64,000 nucleotides of DNA from the NCBI GenBank assembly GCA_964575335.1, contig CAZNPU010000006.1, positions 62,001 through 126,000 of the forward strand. The letters run 5' to 3'. The notes under the pieces are model-generated. The model did no database searches and was not told the origin of the DNA. It saw only the letters and a list, made by a program, of their open reading frames with translations. This stretch comes from CAZNPU01 sp964575335 (GTDB lineage: Bacteria; Planctomycetota; Phycisphaerae; Phycisphaerales; SM1A02). The first letter of the stretch is position 1. Each line of letters starts with the position of its first letter. This document shows, one piece after another, positions 37,758-47,021 of this stretch. The position numbers and the translations under genes are program-made.

Positions 37758-39416
37758 TCAGGAGCATGGGCCCCATGCGCTGATCACAGTAAGCAGATCG
37801 TCCACGTTCACCGTGTTGTCACCGTTGGCGTCGCCGGCACAGCTTGCGCCGATGCATCCCCAGTTCCCGATCACGACCAGAAGATCGTCAACATTCACAA
37901 TGCCGTCGCCGCCTGGAGGCGCGACATCGCTCGGGCACGGCTGCTGATCCGGTTCGCAGGAGATTTCCATGATCGCAGTTCCGGTGGCGCCGTGGGTGGC
38001 GCCGCCGACGCGAACGCGATACACCGTATTGGCGGTGACAGGGAACGATACGCGTGGCCGGTTGCCGCATTCATTATCACTGCAGGCGATGGCTTCACCC
38101 GGACCGGTAGGGCAGGCGGCATAGATCGCCATCCTGGCATCAAAGGTGGCCGAGCCGCACAGGCTTACTGTCGCTGTGCCGGTGCAGGAAGCGACGAACT
38201 TGTACCACACATCGTTGTGAATCTGCGTCGTGCCGTTGAAATTGCACAATCCCGGCTCATCCGGGCCATTGGTCAGTGCAAAGACGTTCGAGACGGAAAC
38301 GAGCGATGAAAACACAGCCGTTGCGTTCTGGCATGTATCGTTCGGTGGGGCGGGATTGGGGCACAATGCCTCACGGGCAGCGACAAATGGTGCGTGATCG
38401 ATGCGCTGGGCGGTGTTGGGGCACGGGCAGTGCGTCACAATGCCGATGATCTCATCGTTGCGAAATACGCCGGAACCGGAGTTGCCGCCGGTGGTATCGG
38501 CGGTATGAGAAAACAATGCCGCACTCACGCCAGTGATGAATCCCTGCGAACGCTGCTGCGTCTGGTTGACGACGCAGGTTTTGCTGCTGCCGAAGCCCCA
38601 GACATCGACGGCGCCACTGGACGGGACTGAATTGGCGATCGGCCGAAATTCGCCGTAGCGCTCGTAGATCGTCTGGCCGAGATTGTTGGTTCCGGTGCGG
38701 AAGACGGCCCAGTCAGAACCTGGTCCTTGGTTGCTGAATTCAGATTCCAGAATAGGAAACTGATCTGCAACCGGCGGGTTCACCAGGTTGCAGTTCGGCA
38801 ACGAGTTGGGGACACGAAACTGTATGACGTTCGCGCCGCTCATGCAGTGGCCGGCTGAGACAACGCAACTGGCCTGGTTGAATACCGCCGCGCTGCATCC
38901 TGTCGGCATGATGCGTCCAGCGAAATCCATGCTTGAGGGCGTACGGTCATCTTCGCCGCACAGACCGCAAAGCGTCACAGGAATCTGGGCAGGTCCGATT
39001 TCCGCAGCCACATGATCGATGGCAACTTTGTTCAGCTTGGAGCCCGGCGCGGCGACGACTTCGAGCAGCACTGCGTCGCCGTTGAAATACGCGCTGCCGT
39101 AGCTCCATTCAGCCATTGCCCGCGCGTCAAGTTCCTGGGTTTCCAGGTCAAGCAGCGAGGTCAATCGCACAAAGCTGCCTGGCTCAAGTATCGCCTCGGC
39201 AAAGTACACGCGAATCCAGCTCGCGTCCTGAACCTCAATCACCTGCGAGAACACGGTTTGAATGCTGCGGCCGGCATTCCCGCGCAAGCCGCTGTCAAGC
39301 CGGTACTCGACAAATTCGCCGCGAGGCATGTCGAGAGTCTGCTGCGCGCTGAGCGGAGCAGCCAGAAGTGCGACACAAAGCGTCGGCCACAGAAGCCGGG
39401 TAGGTCGAATAGTCAC
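37758..39416 (-). CDS. Secreted trypsin-like serine protease with dockerin-like tail (paralogue A)
   Basis: A 552-residue exported protein. After the signal peptide (ending APLSAQQ) comes a beta-rich pro-region, then a trypsin-fold domain with His about 190 in VVSAGHC, Asp about 235 in GSDWAVF and Ser about 313 in TGGNSGSGVF. A second beta domain follows (about 365-485) with the pattern NGPDEPGLCNF, DVWYKFVASCTGTATVSLC and YRVRVGG. The last 60 residues are two dockerin-like repeats (SDVAPPGGDGIVNVDDLL..WG and DANGDNTVNVDDLL..WGPC). The GTG at 39416 is chosen because GGAG lies seven bases upstream; an in-frame TTG is at 39422. The same architecture recurs in the next gene. Confidence 0.86.
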   Translation of the reverse strand: MTIRPTRLLWPTLCVALLAAPLSAQQTLDMPRGEFVEYRLDSGLRGNAGRSIQTVFSQVIEVQDASWIRVYFAEAILEPGSFVRLTSLLDLETQELDARAMAEWSYGSAYFNGDAVLLEVVAAPGSKLNKVAIDHVAAEIGPAQIPVTLCGLCGEDDRTPSSMDFAGRIMPTGCSAAVFNQASCVVSAGHCMSGANVIQFRVPNSLPNCNLVNPPVADQFPILESEFSNQGPGSDWAVFRTGTNNLGQTIYERYGEFRPIANSVPSSGAVDVWGFGSSKTCVVNQTQQRSQGFITGVSAALFSHTADTTGGNSGSGVFRNDEIIGIVTHCPCPNTAQRIDHAPFVAAREALCPNPAPPNDTCQNATAVFSSLVSVSNVFALTNGPDEPGLCNFNGTTQIHNDVWYKFVASCTGTATVSLCGSATFDARMAIYAACPTGPGEAIACSDNECGNRPRVSFPVTANTVYRVRVGGATHGATGTAIMEISCEPDQQPCPSDVAPPGGDGIVNVDDLLVVIGNWGCIGASCAGDANGDNTVNVDDLLTVISAWGPCS

Positions 39417-39501
39417 AGTCAATCTCCATCAGATCAGAATGCCAAGCTGGGCGTGGTTCAACTTCTTCTCTCGTGGTCCAGAGATAAAGGAGCGGCTCCC
39501 A

Positions 39502-41829
39502 TCAGGGGCACGGACCCCAGGCACTGATAATCGTCAGAAGATCATCAACATTCACGACGTTGTTGCCGTCAGTGTCGGCGTCGCAGCCTGAACAGGGGCC
39601 CCAGGAGCTGATGACAGCCAGCAGGTCGTCAACATTGACTACTCCGTCGCCGCCGGCCGGTGCAATGTCGCCGGTGCATGTTGAAGCAGGTTCTTCGCAC
39701 TCAATGACCATGGTGCCGCTGCCGGATTGGCCATTGAACCCGCCGATCCGAATGCGATACACCGTTCCTGCGTTGGTGGGGAAACTGATCGATGGGCCAG
39801 AGCCGCACGAATCGTCATTGCACGCAATCGCTTCGCCGGGACCGGACGGACATTCGAGATACGCAGCGATCTTGGCGTCAAAATCCGCATCGCACACGCT
39901 GACGGTGGCGACGCCGGTGCACTGAGCGAAGTACTTGAACCAGACGTCTTTCTCCAGATGGGAGTACCCGGAGAAATTGCACAGTCCAGGTTCGTTGGGG
40001 CCGTCAGTGGTGGCGCCGATCGTTGTGAATCCGACTGATCCTGCAAGCACCAGCGGGCCGTCGTTGCACGCATCGTTGCCCGGCGCACCCGTAACGATTG
40101 ACAGGTCGTACTGGTTACGCGTGTCGTTGTGGAGATAGACCCGGAGATAGAAATCTCCACTCGCGCCGTTGTTGGTGTAATTGATCGATTCGTTGTTGGT
40201 GCTTGAAGTGCTGCTGGCCACGAGCGTTCCGCCGCAGCCTCGGTAAAGCTGGCAGTCGATGTCGCCCCAGGCGTGATTGAACGTGAGATTGATGGTGATA
40301 TTCGCCCCGGTTGGGAGGTTGAATCGGTACCAGTCTTCAGACACGCTCTTGACGACTCGATTCATATACGTGCCCGGTGCGATCGAAGTTGCCTGATTGC
40401 AGCTGTCGTTGGGTTCGAACGCATCGTCAGAACCTTGCTGCAGGTGCGTGGAAAAGTTGCCCGGTCCATACGCGCGGGCAAACTGGCCGTAGGAGTCCCG
40501 GCCAGTGGGGTTTGAGCATGAAGAGAATCCGCAGGTCAGGGTGCCGAACAGTTGCTGCGTGTCGTTTCGGAAGATGCCCGACCCGGAGGAACCAGGCTCG
40601 GTGACGCCGTCGTTCCAGTTCATCGTGAAGAAATTGGTGCTCGAACCACCGCAGACCGGCGTATTGAGTTTCGAGCCGAAGGTGATGCGTTGGTAGCTGC
40701 CGGCCGGATGGTGCAGGCAGGTGGCCAGCGTTCCGCTTGCGGGAGTGCTGGTGACCCAGCCCGACCAGAACAGCCCGCTGGGCAACGTGCCTTCGATCAA
40801 GATCAGAGAAACGTCAGCAGGCCCATAGACACTTTGCAGCACGGCGTAAGTTGACGTAGGACCGACGCCGACGCTGCCGCCACAGGTGTTTCGCCGATAC
40901 CGCCAGGTGATTTCAGCGCTGTTGGCTTCAGAGTTGTTTGAAATGCAGTGTGCAGCGGTGAGGTAATACGGCGTGAAATCGTTCGCCACCGTGGTGATCA
41001 ACTGTCCGGAGCAGACGTATCCCACTCCGCCGCTGATGTACGCCAGTCGCCCGACGGAGTTGGAGACATTGCTCCATTCCGGGAAGCACGCGGGATCGTT
41101 GTGGCAACCGCCGGCACCTGCGATGCCGCCATCGCGATCGTCTCGGAACGTGAAAATGTCGCGATACGCCTGATTGATCTGATCGATGACAAACGGAACG
41201 TCATGCCCATGCTTGTCACCAAGGGCGGCAGGCACGTAGTACTCAACGCGAACACGCTGGCCCAATACGGTGGGCGTCCAGAACTCGCCGCTCTGGAACG
41301 GGCCGCGGCCGGTGAAGCGATGTGGCTCAATCTCCGGATTGTCGGGCGAAAAGACTGCCAGCTCGGCGCCTCGAGGGAGATCTGCACCGACAATGTGCAG
41401 GCGAACGCCTACTGCGTCCTGAGCAAGGATGTCAGCAATCCACAGGCTGCTGCCGTCGCCTAGGCGAAGCCACTGGCCGTCCGCGCCGGTAATTGCTGCG
41501 TCTCGGTTGATGGAAATCCGCAGCGGCCCGCCCATATCCAGCTCGTCTTCCATTCGAAGTGCCGCGACGTCCAATGCTCCGAATCGCGTTTCAGGAGCGA
41601 TCATGCGGAGAAGACCAAGTTGCTCGCTCCAACTCGGCGTAGCCGGTTTCGGAGCCTTGGCCGGCGCCAGATCCTGCACGCCGAACGTGCCCACAGCAGG
41701 GTCAAAGTCTTTGACGTTCAGAACTGATTGAGCGTGGGCAGCAGATGCCAATGCCATCCCCCCAACGACACAACCAGCCGCGGCAACCGCGAGCGTAACA
41801 GTTCGGCGTTCGGTCTTCGTCTTCATCAT
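39502..41829 (-). CDS. Secreted serine protease with PPC domain and dockerin-like tail (paralogue B)
   Basis: A 775-residue exported protein with a signal peptide (about 1-33, ending SAAHA). The pro-region runs to about residue 235. The protease domain has His about 294 in YLTAAHCIS, Asp about 339 and Ser about 415 in EPGSSGSGIF, and resembles lysyl-endopeptidase-type chymotrypsin-fold enzymes. A pre-peptidase C-terminal (PPC) domain follows (about 463-585: FEPNDSCNQATSIAPGTY). Next is the same beta domain as in paralogue A (DGPNEPGLCNF; DVWFKYFAQCTGVATVSVC), then two dockerin-like repeats ending SAWGPCP. Two ATGs are adjacent (41829, 41826) after GGAG. It lies 85 bases upstream of paralogue A on the same strand, so the two may be co-transcribed. 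Confidence 0.87.
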   Translation of the reverse strand: MMKTKTERRTVTLAVAAAGCVVGGMALASAAHAQSVLNVKDFDPAVGTFGVQDLAPAKAPKPATPSWSEQLGLLRMIAPETRFGALDVAALRMEDELDMGGPLRISINRDAAITGADGQWLRLGDGSSLWIADILAQDAVGVRLHIVGADLPRGAELAVFSPDNPEIEPHRFTGRGPFQSGEFWTPTVLGQRVRVEYYVPAALGDKHGHDVPFVIDQINQAYRDIFTFRDDRDGGIAGAGGCHNDPACFPEWSNVSNSVGRLAYISGGVGYVCSGQLITTVANDFTPYYLTAAHCISNNSEANSAEITWRYRRNTCGGSVGVGPTSTYAVLQSVYGPADVSLILIEGTLPSGLFWSGWVTSTPASGTLATCLHHPAGSYQRITFGSKLNTPVCGGSSTNFFTMNWNDGVTEPGSSGSGIFRNDTQQLFGTLTCGFSSCSNPTGRDSYGQFARAYGPGNFSTHLQQGSDDAFEPNDSCNQATSIAPGTYMNRVVKSVSEDWYRFNLPTGANITINLTFNHAWGDIDCQLYRGCGGTLVASSTSSTNNESINYTNNGASGDFYLRVYLHNDTRNQYDLSIVTGAPGNDACNDGPLVLAGSVGFTTIGATTDGPNEPGLCNFSGYSHLEKDVWFKYFAQCTGVATVSVCDADFDAKIAAYLECPSGPGEAIACNDDSCGSGPSISFPTNAGTVYRIRIGGFNGQSGSGTMVIECEEPASTCTGDIAPAGGDGVVNVDDLLAVISSWGPCSGCDADTDGNNVVNVDDLLTIISAWGPCP

Positions 41830-42192
41830 TTCTCCAAGAAAATTGCAGAGCAGCGTTGTCGAAAGGGCGTGTGCGTTTGCTCAGTCACAAGGACAGGCCG
41901 GATCTCGCGTCAACGATCGCCTGCTCTTTGAACCATCAGCAATTGCGGCGTCATCGGCGAGAGTCAACAACAGCCCTCAGGCTCAGCGGCCAAGCGATCA
42001 AAACACCCGCCCGCCGTTCCCGAGCCGGCAACCCAAGGTGCAGGCCTGTTTCCTGTACTCATCCTAACACCAGACGGCTGCAGTGAGAACGCCAATCCTC
42101 CAGCCAACTGAAAAAATCAAGCCCCACACGCACACCACAACATCACAAGAACCAGCAAGATTCCCCAAATTACCAGCCAGCAGCCAGTCAGC

Positions 42193-42234
42193 GACGATGA
42201 TGATTATGACGATGATGACGATGACGACGACGAG
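42193..42234. repeat. GAC/GAT trinucleotide repeat
   Basis: Fourteen consecutive triplets, nearly all GAC or GAT, with one TAT and a final GAG. In one plus frame it would encode poly-Asp and on the other strand poly-Val/Ile. No start codon serves the poly-Asp frame. Confidence 0.8.
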
Positions 42235-42347
42235 GCACACGCTTCCCGTCCGTCCTGATTGAGTTGAGATCGCCCCCCGAAGCGTCCGATAGCGCTCTTG
42301 CTGCGAAACCGTTTGGGCCTGCGAAACTGAGTAAAGTGCAATGACCC

Positions 42348-42353
42348 TATAAT
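42348..42353 (+). promoter_or_regulatory. Possible -10 element (TATAAT) of the zinc protease gene
   Basis: Consensus TATAAT 126 bases before the ATG at 42480. No convincing -35 hexamer at 17 bases upstream, so this is a candidate only. Confidence 0.35.
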
Positions 42354-42479
42354 CCAGGCGTTTGAGCGTTCAAGTGGAGCGGCATGTATCGACAGCGGCG
42401 CGATGTGATGACGCTGCCGTGCTTCGCGTCACGTGTGAATGGTGTTCGAGTTTCTGATTTGATACGGAGAACGGCCCCG

Positions 42480-45470
42480 ATGAGAAAGACACGCAATTGT
42501 GCAGTGACGGCGTTGTTCGCCGCTGCGACCTTGTCAACTGCAGCGCTCGCGACTGACCCGCCGGCGTCGGATGCGCAGCCGTCCATTCCGCCGGAAGTCA
42601 TGGCTCGCCTCGCCCAGGCGGCAGAGGGATCGCAATCCGGTGCTCAGGACGAGTTTCCAAAATTCGAAGACGTTGCCAAGGGATACACCAAGGTGGTGTC
42701 GACTGCCGATGGCGAGGCAAGCCTTTACACCATCTATGTCCGCAATCGTGACGGACAGATGCTGGCCGAATTGCCCCGGAATTTTGAGCAGCAGCGTCTG
42801 TTCATTGCCTTTACCATTGCGGGCGGGATTCCGACTGCCGGCGTGCAGACCGGTGACATGTACGTGTACTGGAAGCGCTACGACAAGCAATTGGCATTGA
42901 TCGAGCCGAATGTTTATGTACGCAGCACCGGCGATCTGGAATCCAACAAGGGACGCGATCGCGTTTACACCGATCGGGTTGTGCTTTCACTTCCCATCGT
43001 GTGCATGGGGCCTCAGGGCGGGCCGGTGATCGACATGGACGCGCTGCTTGTCGGGCAGGCATCGCAGTTCTTCGGCGGCGCGGTGCGAGGAGCCAACCCC
43101 AGCCTCGCCAGCATCGCCAAAGCCAAGGCATATCCGCGCAATATCGAAGTGGCCTTTGAACTGCCCTTGATGGGCGGCCGGCTTGGCACGCTGTCGTACT
43201 CAATCAACGTGTTGCCGGAAAACACCGGCTATCAGCCCCGGCTCGCCGACAGCCGCGTCGGCTACTTCACCACGACCTATCGCGACATCGGCAAGCCCGG
43301 CGCGGATACGCCCTGGGTGCGGTACATCAATCGCTGGAAACTCGAAAAGGCCGACCCCACGCTCAAGATAAGCCCGCCCAAAGAGCCAATCGTGTTCTAC
43401 CTTGAGCACACCATTCCGGTGCGCTATCGGCGATGGGTTCGTGAAGGTGTTCTGGAATGGAACAAGGCCTTTGAGCGTGTGGGAATCTCCAACGCCATCG
43501 AGGTGTATCAGCAGGATGCCCGCACCGGCGCGCATATGGATAAAGACCCGGAGGATGCCCGGTACAACTTCGTGCTCTGGACCAATGCCGGTATGGGATT
43601 TGCCATTGGACCGTCACGTGTTGATCCGCGTACCGGCCAGATTCTCGATGCAGATGTCGTGATGGATGAAGGCTTCATCACCGGGTGGGTCAAGGCCTGG
43701 CAACGTCTGATTCCAGAACTGGCCATGGAGGGGCTTGGACCGGAAACCTACGCATGGCTGGCTGAGCGGCCCAATTGGGATCCTCGCGTTCGCATGGCTT
43801 CGCCTGCTGAACGTGCGGATGTGATCGCCAAACTGGCCATGCAACGAGCCAACCGCGGCATATATCGTTTCGGCGGACACCCTGCAGTGCAGGCCGATCC
43901 CACGCTCATGGGCGACGATCTCTATGACGGCCTGGCCGGTCGCGTCAGCCAGGTCAACGGCATGTGCATGAATGCCATGGCCAAGTCGCTGGATGTGGCG
44001 ATGTTCCGACTCGACCCCATGCTGTTTGCTGAGATCGCAGCAATGCAGCAGGACGGCGACGACGGCAACGAAAACGGCAGCGAGGAGGATGCAAACGCTG
44101 AAGACGATGCTCCTCAGCCCAAGCCGAAGGCCAAGCCCGAAGGCGACATGCTCGACGGCGTGCCGGACTGGTTCATCGGCCCGCTGCTGAAAGACGTCAT
44201 CATGCACGAGGTCGGCCACGTGCTTGGGTTGCGGCACAACTTCAAGGCGTCGAGCGTCTATGGCGTTGACGTCGTCAATACCGAGGAATTCAAAGGCCGC
44301 GCCATCACCGCCTCGGTCATGGACTACAACCCCCTGAACATCAACTTCGGTGACGGCCCCGTGCAGGGCGATTACTCGATGGTCACCATCGGCCCGTACG
44401 ATTACTGGGCCATTGAGTACGGCTACAGCTTTGAACGCGACCTCAAACCCATTCTGGCCCGCGTTTCAGAGAAAGAGCTGCCCTACGCCACCGATGAAGA
44501 CACCTGGGGACCGGATCCGCTGGCCCGCCGCTTTGATTTCGGAGCCGATCCGCTTGCGTATGCGGAATCGCAGCTGCGGCTGGTGAGCCATCTTCGAGGC
44601 AAGATCCTCGATCGCATGGTGAAGGAAGGCGAAAGTTGGGCCAAGGCGCGCGAGGGATATGAGATTCTGCTTGCCCGTCACTTCGGTGCCGTCAGCATCG
44701 CAGCGAACTGGATCGGCGGATCGCATGTCAACCGCGACAAGAAGGGCGACCCCGGCGACCGCAATCCGATTGAACCGGTGAGCGTTCAGCAGCAGCGCCG
44801 TGCTCTGCAGCTTGTCATCGACCATACGTTCAATGATGACGCCTTCGGTCTCACGCCGGAGCTGCTGGAAAAGATGACCGTTGACAAGTGGTGGGATGAC
44901 GGCGGCTTCAATGACATTTTTGAAGACCCGACCTGGCCCGTGCACGACCGCATCATGGGCCTGCAGGCCGCTGCTCTCACGATGATCATGAATCCGACGC
45001 GGCTCAACCGCGTGCTTGACAGCGAGTATCGGCTTGCCAATGCCGAGGACGCCATTACCCTGCCTGAGGTGCTGTTTGGCGTGAGCGATGCGATCTGGTC
45101 GGAACTGAGTCAGGCAAACATCGCTGAAAGTTATACGGCACGTCGGCCGATGATCTCAAGCCTTCGTCGCAACCTGCAGCGGGAGCATCTCACGCGATTG
45201 ATTGATCTGACGATGCCTAATGCAGGATTCGGCGCAGCATCTCGGCCGGTGGCGAACCTCTGTGCGTTCAAGCTCCGCGAGTTGAGCGGCAAGATCGACC
45301 ACGTGCTGGCAAACGCCACGCAGCTGGATCCCTATACCGCAGCACATCTTTCTGAGGCGAAGATTCGCATCGATAAGGCTCTCGATGCACAGTACATCTA
45401 CAACACGGATGCATTCGGCTTCGGCGGCGGGCTGCCGCTGCTGATCTTCGGCCAGGAAGAGCAAAACTAA
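42480..45470 (+). CDS. Large secreted zinc metalloprotease (DUF5117/DUF4953 type)
   Basis: A 996-residue exported protein with a signal peptide (ending STAALAT). The N-terminal half has features of the DUF5117 domain (ASLYTIYVRNRDGQMLAELP and GYFTTTYRDIG). The catalytic part has HEVGHVLGLRHN (His about 576, 580, 586; Glu 577), the metzincin zinc signature, with SVMDYNPLN as a possible Met-turn. A 40-residue acidic, Asn- and Pro-rich insert (about 520-560, with DGDDGNENGSEEDANAEDD) lies just before the zinc site. The C-terminal third is helical. The start 42480 follows CGGAGA at good spacing; the frame is open to 42384. These proteins are common in Bacteroidota and Planctomycetota, and substrates are unknown. 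Ends at a terminator. Confidence 0.88.
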   Translation: MRKTRNCAVTALFAAATLSTAALATDPPASDAQPSIPPEVMARLAQAAEGSQSGAQDEFPKFEDVAKGYTKVVSTADGEASLYTIYVRNRDGQMLAELPRNFEQQRLFIAFTIAGGIPTAGVQTGDMYVYWKRYDKQLALIEPNVYVRSTGDLESNKGRDRVYTDRVVLSLPIVCMGPQGGPVIDMDALLVGQASQFFGGAVRGANPSLASIAKAKAYPRNIEVAFELPLMGGRLGTLSYSINVLPENTGYQPRLADSRVGYFTTTYRDIGKPGADTPWVRYINRWKLEKADPTLKISPPKEPIVFYLEHTIPVRYRRWVREGVLEWNKAFERVGISNAIEVYQQDARTGAHMDKDPEDARYNFVLWTNAGMGFAIGPSRVDPRTGQILDADVVMDEGFITGWVKAWQRLIPELAMEGLGPETYAWLAERPNWDPRVRMASPAERADVIAKLAMQRANRGIYRFGGHPAVQADPTLMGDDLYDGLAGRVSQVNGMCMNAMAKSLDVAMFRLDPMLFAEIAAMQQDGDDGNENGSEEDANAEDDAPQPKPKAKPEGDMLDGVPDWFIGPLLKDVIMHEVGHVLGLRHNFKASSVYGVDVVNTEEFKGRAITASVMDYNPLNINFGDGPVQGDYSMVTIGPYDYWAIEYGYSFERDLKPILARVSEKELPYATDEDTWGPDPLARRFDFGADPLAYAESQLRLVSHLRGKILDRMVKEGESWAKAREGYEILLARHFGAVSIAANWIGGSHVNRDKKGDPGDRNPIEPVSVQQQRRALQLVIDHTFNDDAFGLTPELLEKMTVDKWWDDGGFNDIFEDPTWPVHDRIMGLQAAALTMIMNPTRLNRVLDSEYRLANAEDAITLPEVLFGVSDAIWSELSQANIAESYTARRPMISSLRRNLQREHLTRLIDLTMPNAGFGAASRPVANLCAFKLRELSGKIDHVLANATQLDPYTAAHLSEAKIRIDKALDAQYIYNTDAFGFGGGLPLLIFGQEEQN

Positions 45471-45506
45471 CGCACGTTGCTGCATCAACGCATGATCGTT
45501 GTTTTT

Positions 45507-45535
45507 GCCGCCCTCCACATTGGAGGGCGGCTTTG
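45507..45535 (+). terminator. Intrinsic terminator of the zinc protease gene
   Basis: A stem GCCGCCCTCCA (45507-45517) with TGGAGGGCGGC (45521-45531), a CAT loop, then TTTGCATTT. It lies 36 bases after the stop codon. The T tract is short but the stem is strong. Confidence 0.7.
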
Positions 45536-45766
45536 CATTTGTCTGTTCTGCATGGCGCATGCATCTGAGAGCCGGCGTCAGGCCAGTTTTGCATGTTGCT
45601 TCCTGGGTGAATCGGAAAATTGTTGTGCGTTGATTTTCTGATTTCGTATTGCGTACAGCGATCAGCCAGACGCAGACGCAAAGCCAGCCAATCATGAATT
45701 GACTGATGGCGCTCAACCGTGCATTGGCAAAACGGTCTGGGCAACGATCAGCAAGAGGAGAGAGTA

Positions 45767-46396
45767 ATGCGCATGTCCTGGTTGGTGATCCTGGCGATGG
45801 GTGCGTGCTGCAGCAATGCGTACGCTGTGTTCGTGTTGAGTGAAGGTAAGGCTGATCACGCCTGCGTCACCGCTGAGAACTCGGCGTGTATGCCGGTTGG
45901 GCTTCCCCGCACTGTGCTTCCACACGTTGCTGAGATGTGCAGCGATGCAGCGGGCATGGCAGTTGACGCAAACGGCGAACCGACCGGCGTTTTATTCCTT
46001 CACATGAATGCTGGCGATGATGCAGGCACGATTGCGATCTGGCTCTTGTGCGCCGATGAGCATGGTCAGCAGCATCCGCATGTTGTGGCGACCGGTGACG
46101 CTGTGCAGCCTGTATTGCAGCCCGGGCTGTACCGGTTGTGGATCAACAGCGACACAGAAAAAGCCAACGAAGATGAAGACCTCTGGGCACAGGTTCTGCT
46201 TCAACAATCAACCCTGAACGAAGCATCGTCCGATCTGTATCAGCGTGTGCAGAAGCGTGCTGATGGCGCATCGATGCAGCAACGAATCGATATTCACACT
46301 ATCGAAGCAGGCCAATTAACGCCCGCGCCTTCAGCAGCGGCGCTGCTTGTGCTGGCGATTTTCAGTTGTCATCGGCGCAGTCGTCTGCGAATGTGA
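45767..46396 (+). CDS. Exported protein with a PEP-CTERM-like C-terminal anchor, unknown
   Basis: A 209-residue protein. Signal peptide at 1-22 (WLVILAMGACCSNAYA). The mature part has four cysteines in the first third and no family that I recognise. The C-terminus is a short sorting-signal-like tripartite end: TPAPSA, a hydrophobic stretch AALLVLAIF, and a basic end HRRSRLRM. This resembles PEP-CTERM or related exosortase tails, with PAP in place of PEP. The ATG at 45767 has AGAGGAGAG just upstream, better than the longer frame from 45719. If anchored by an exosortase, the enzyme is outside the window. Confidence 0.7.
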   Translation: MRMSWLVILAMGACCSNAYAVFVLSEGKADHACVTAENSACMPVGLPRTVLPHVAEMCSDAAGMAVDANGEPTGVLFLHMNAGDDAGTIAIWLLCADEHGQQHPHVVATGDAVQPVLQPGLYRLWINSDTEKANEDEDLWAQVLLQQSTLNEASSDLYQRVQKRADGASMQQRIDIHTIEAGQLTPAPSAAALLVLAIFSCHRRSRLRM

Positions 46397-46436
46397 CGGT
46401 CGGTTCATCAGCTGACGTTGCCACGATGATGGATGA

Positions 46437-47021
46437 TTACCGTGATGAACGTGTGCGAGAGCGTCGGCGGGACGTGCGGCTGGCATGGCCAGCGTCGGCG
46501 TCGTACAGACCGGCGGGAAGCTCCGTGGTTTGTTTGATGACGCTCAACACAAACGCGGTGCGAATCGTGCGGATGTTCGGCACCGTGGTGAGTTTCTGCG
46601 ACACAAACCGCTCATAGTGCTGCATGTCCGCAACAAGCACCTGCAGAACGAAGTCTTCATCGCCTGCGGTGTGCCAGCACGCCATCACGTCGTCAAACCG
46701 GCTGAGCATCTCCTTGGCGCGTTCGAGGCTTGTTTTGCTGTGGCTGCCCAGGCTGACGTACACCAGCGCGGTGATGGCGCCGCCGATGATTGCATCGGGA
46801 TTAACAAGTGCGACGTAGCCGGTGATGACGCCGCTTTGTTCAAGCCTGCGCACCCGCTCCATCGTCGCTGGAGGACTGATGCCGATGCGTTGGGCGAGTG
46901 CGGCATTGGTGATCTTTGATGATGCCTGAAGTTCACGAAGAATCTGCAGATCGATTTCATCAAGTTGATGCGATCGCGCCGGTCGTTTGCTGGCTTTGTC
47001 ATTGCTGCGGACACGGGTCAT
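46437..47021 (-). CDS. Lrp/AsnC-family transcriptional regulator
   Basis: A 194-residue regulator. A helix-turn-helix at about 22-65 reads LDEIDLQILRELQASSKITN and ALAQRIGISPPATMERVRRLE. The RAM ligand domain follows (about 80-155) with HTAGDEDFVLQVLVADMQHYERFV and TRTAFVLS-like strands. The last 25 residues are an unusual Arg/Ser/Thr-rich tail (GHASRTSRRRSRTRSSR) absent from typical Lrp proteins. Members respond to amino acids as octamers. The start at 47021 has GAGG six bases upstream. It lies 125 bases downstream of the NatAB-type exporter genes on the same strand and might be in the same unit; its targets are unknown. Confidence 0.9.
   Translation of the reverse strand: MTRVRSNDKASKRPARSHQLDEIDLQILRELQASSKITNAALAQRIGISPPATMERVRRLEQSGVITGYVALVNPDAIIGGAITALVYVSLGSHSKTSLERAKEMLSRFDDVMACWHTAGDEDFVLQVLVADMQHYERFVSQKLTTVPNIRTIRTAFVLSVIKQTTELPAGLYDADAGHASRTSRRRSRTRSSR

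Larger units (their letters stand above)
41830..42479. other. 650-base divergent intergenic region
   Basis: Lies between protease B (-) and the DUF5117-type protease (+). It contains a GAY trinucleotide run (42193-42234), a TATAAT (42348-42353), and a Gly-poor hydrophobic minus-strand frame (42064-42240) discussed in the findings. The plus-strand protein frame could start at 42384, but the ATG at 42480 is better supported. Confidence 0.45.

Noticed and set aside
42100..42260. Poly-Asp plus-strand frame across the GAY repeat
   Set aside because: No ATG, GTG or TTG start exists between the preceding in-frame stop and the repeat.
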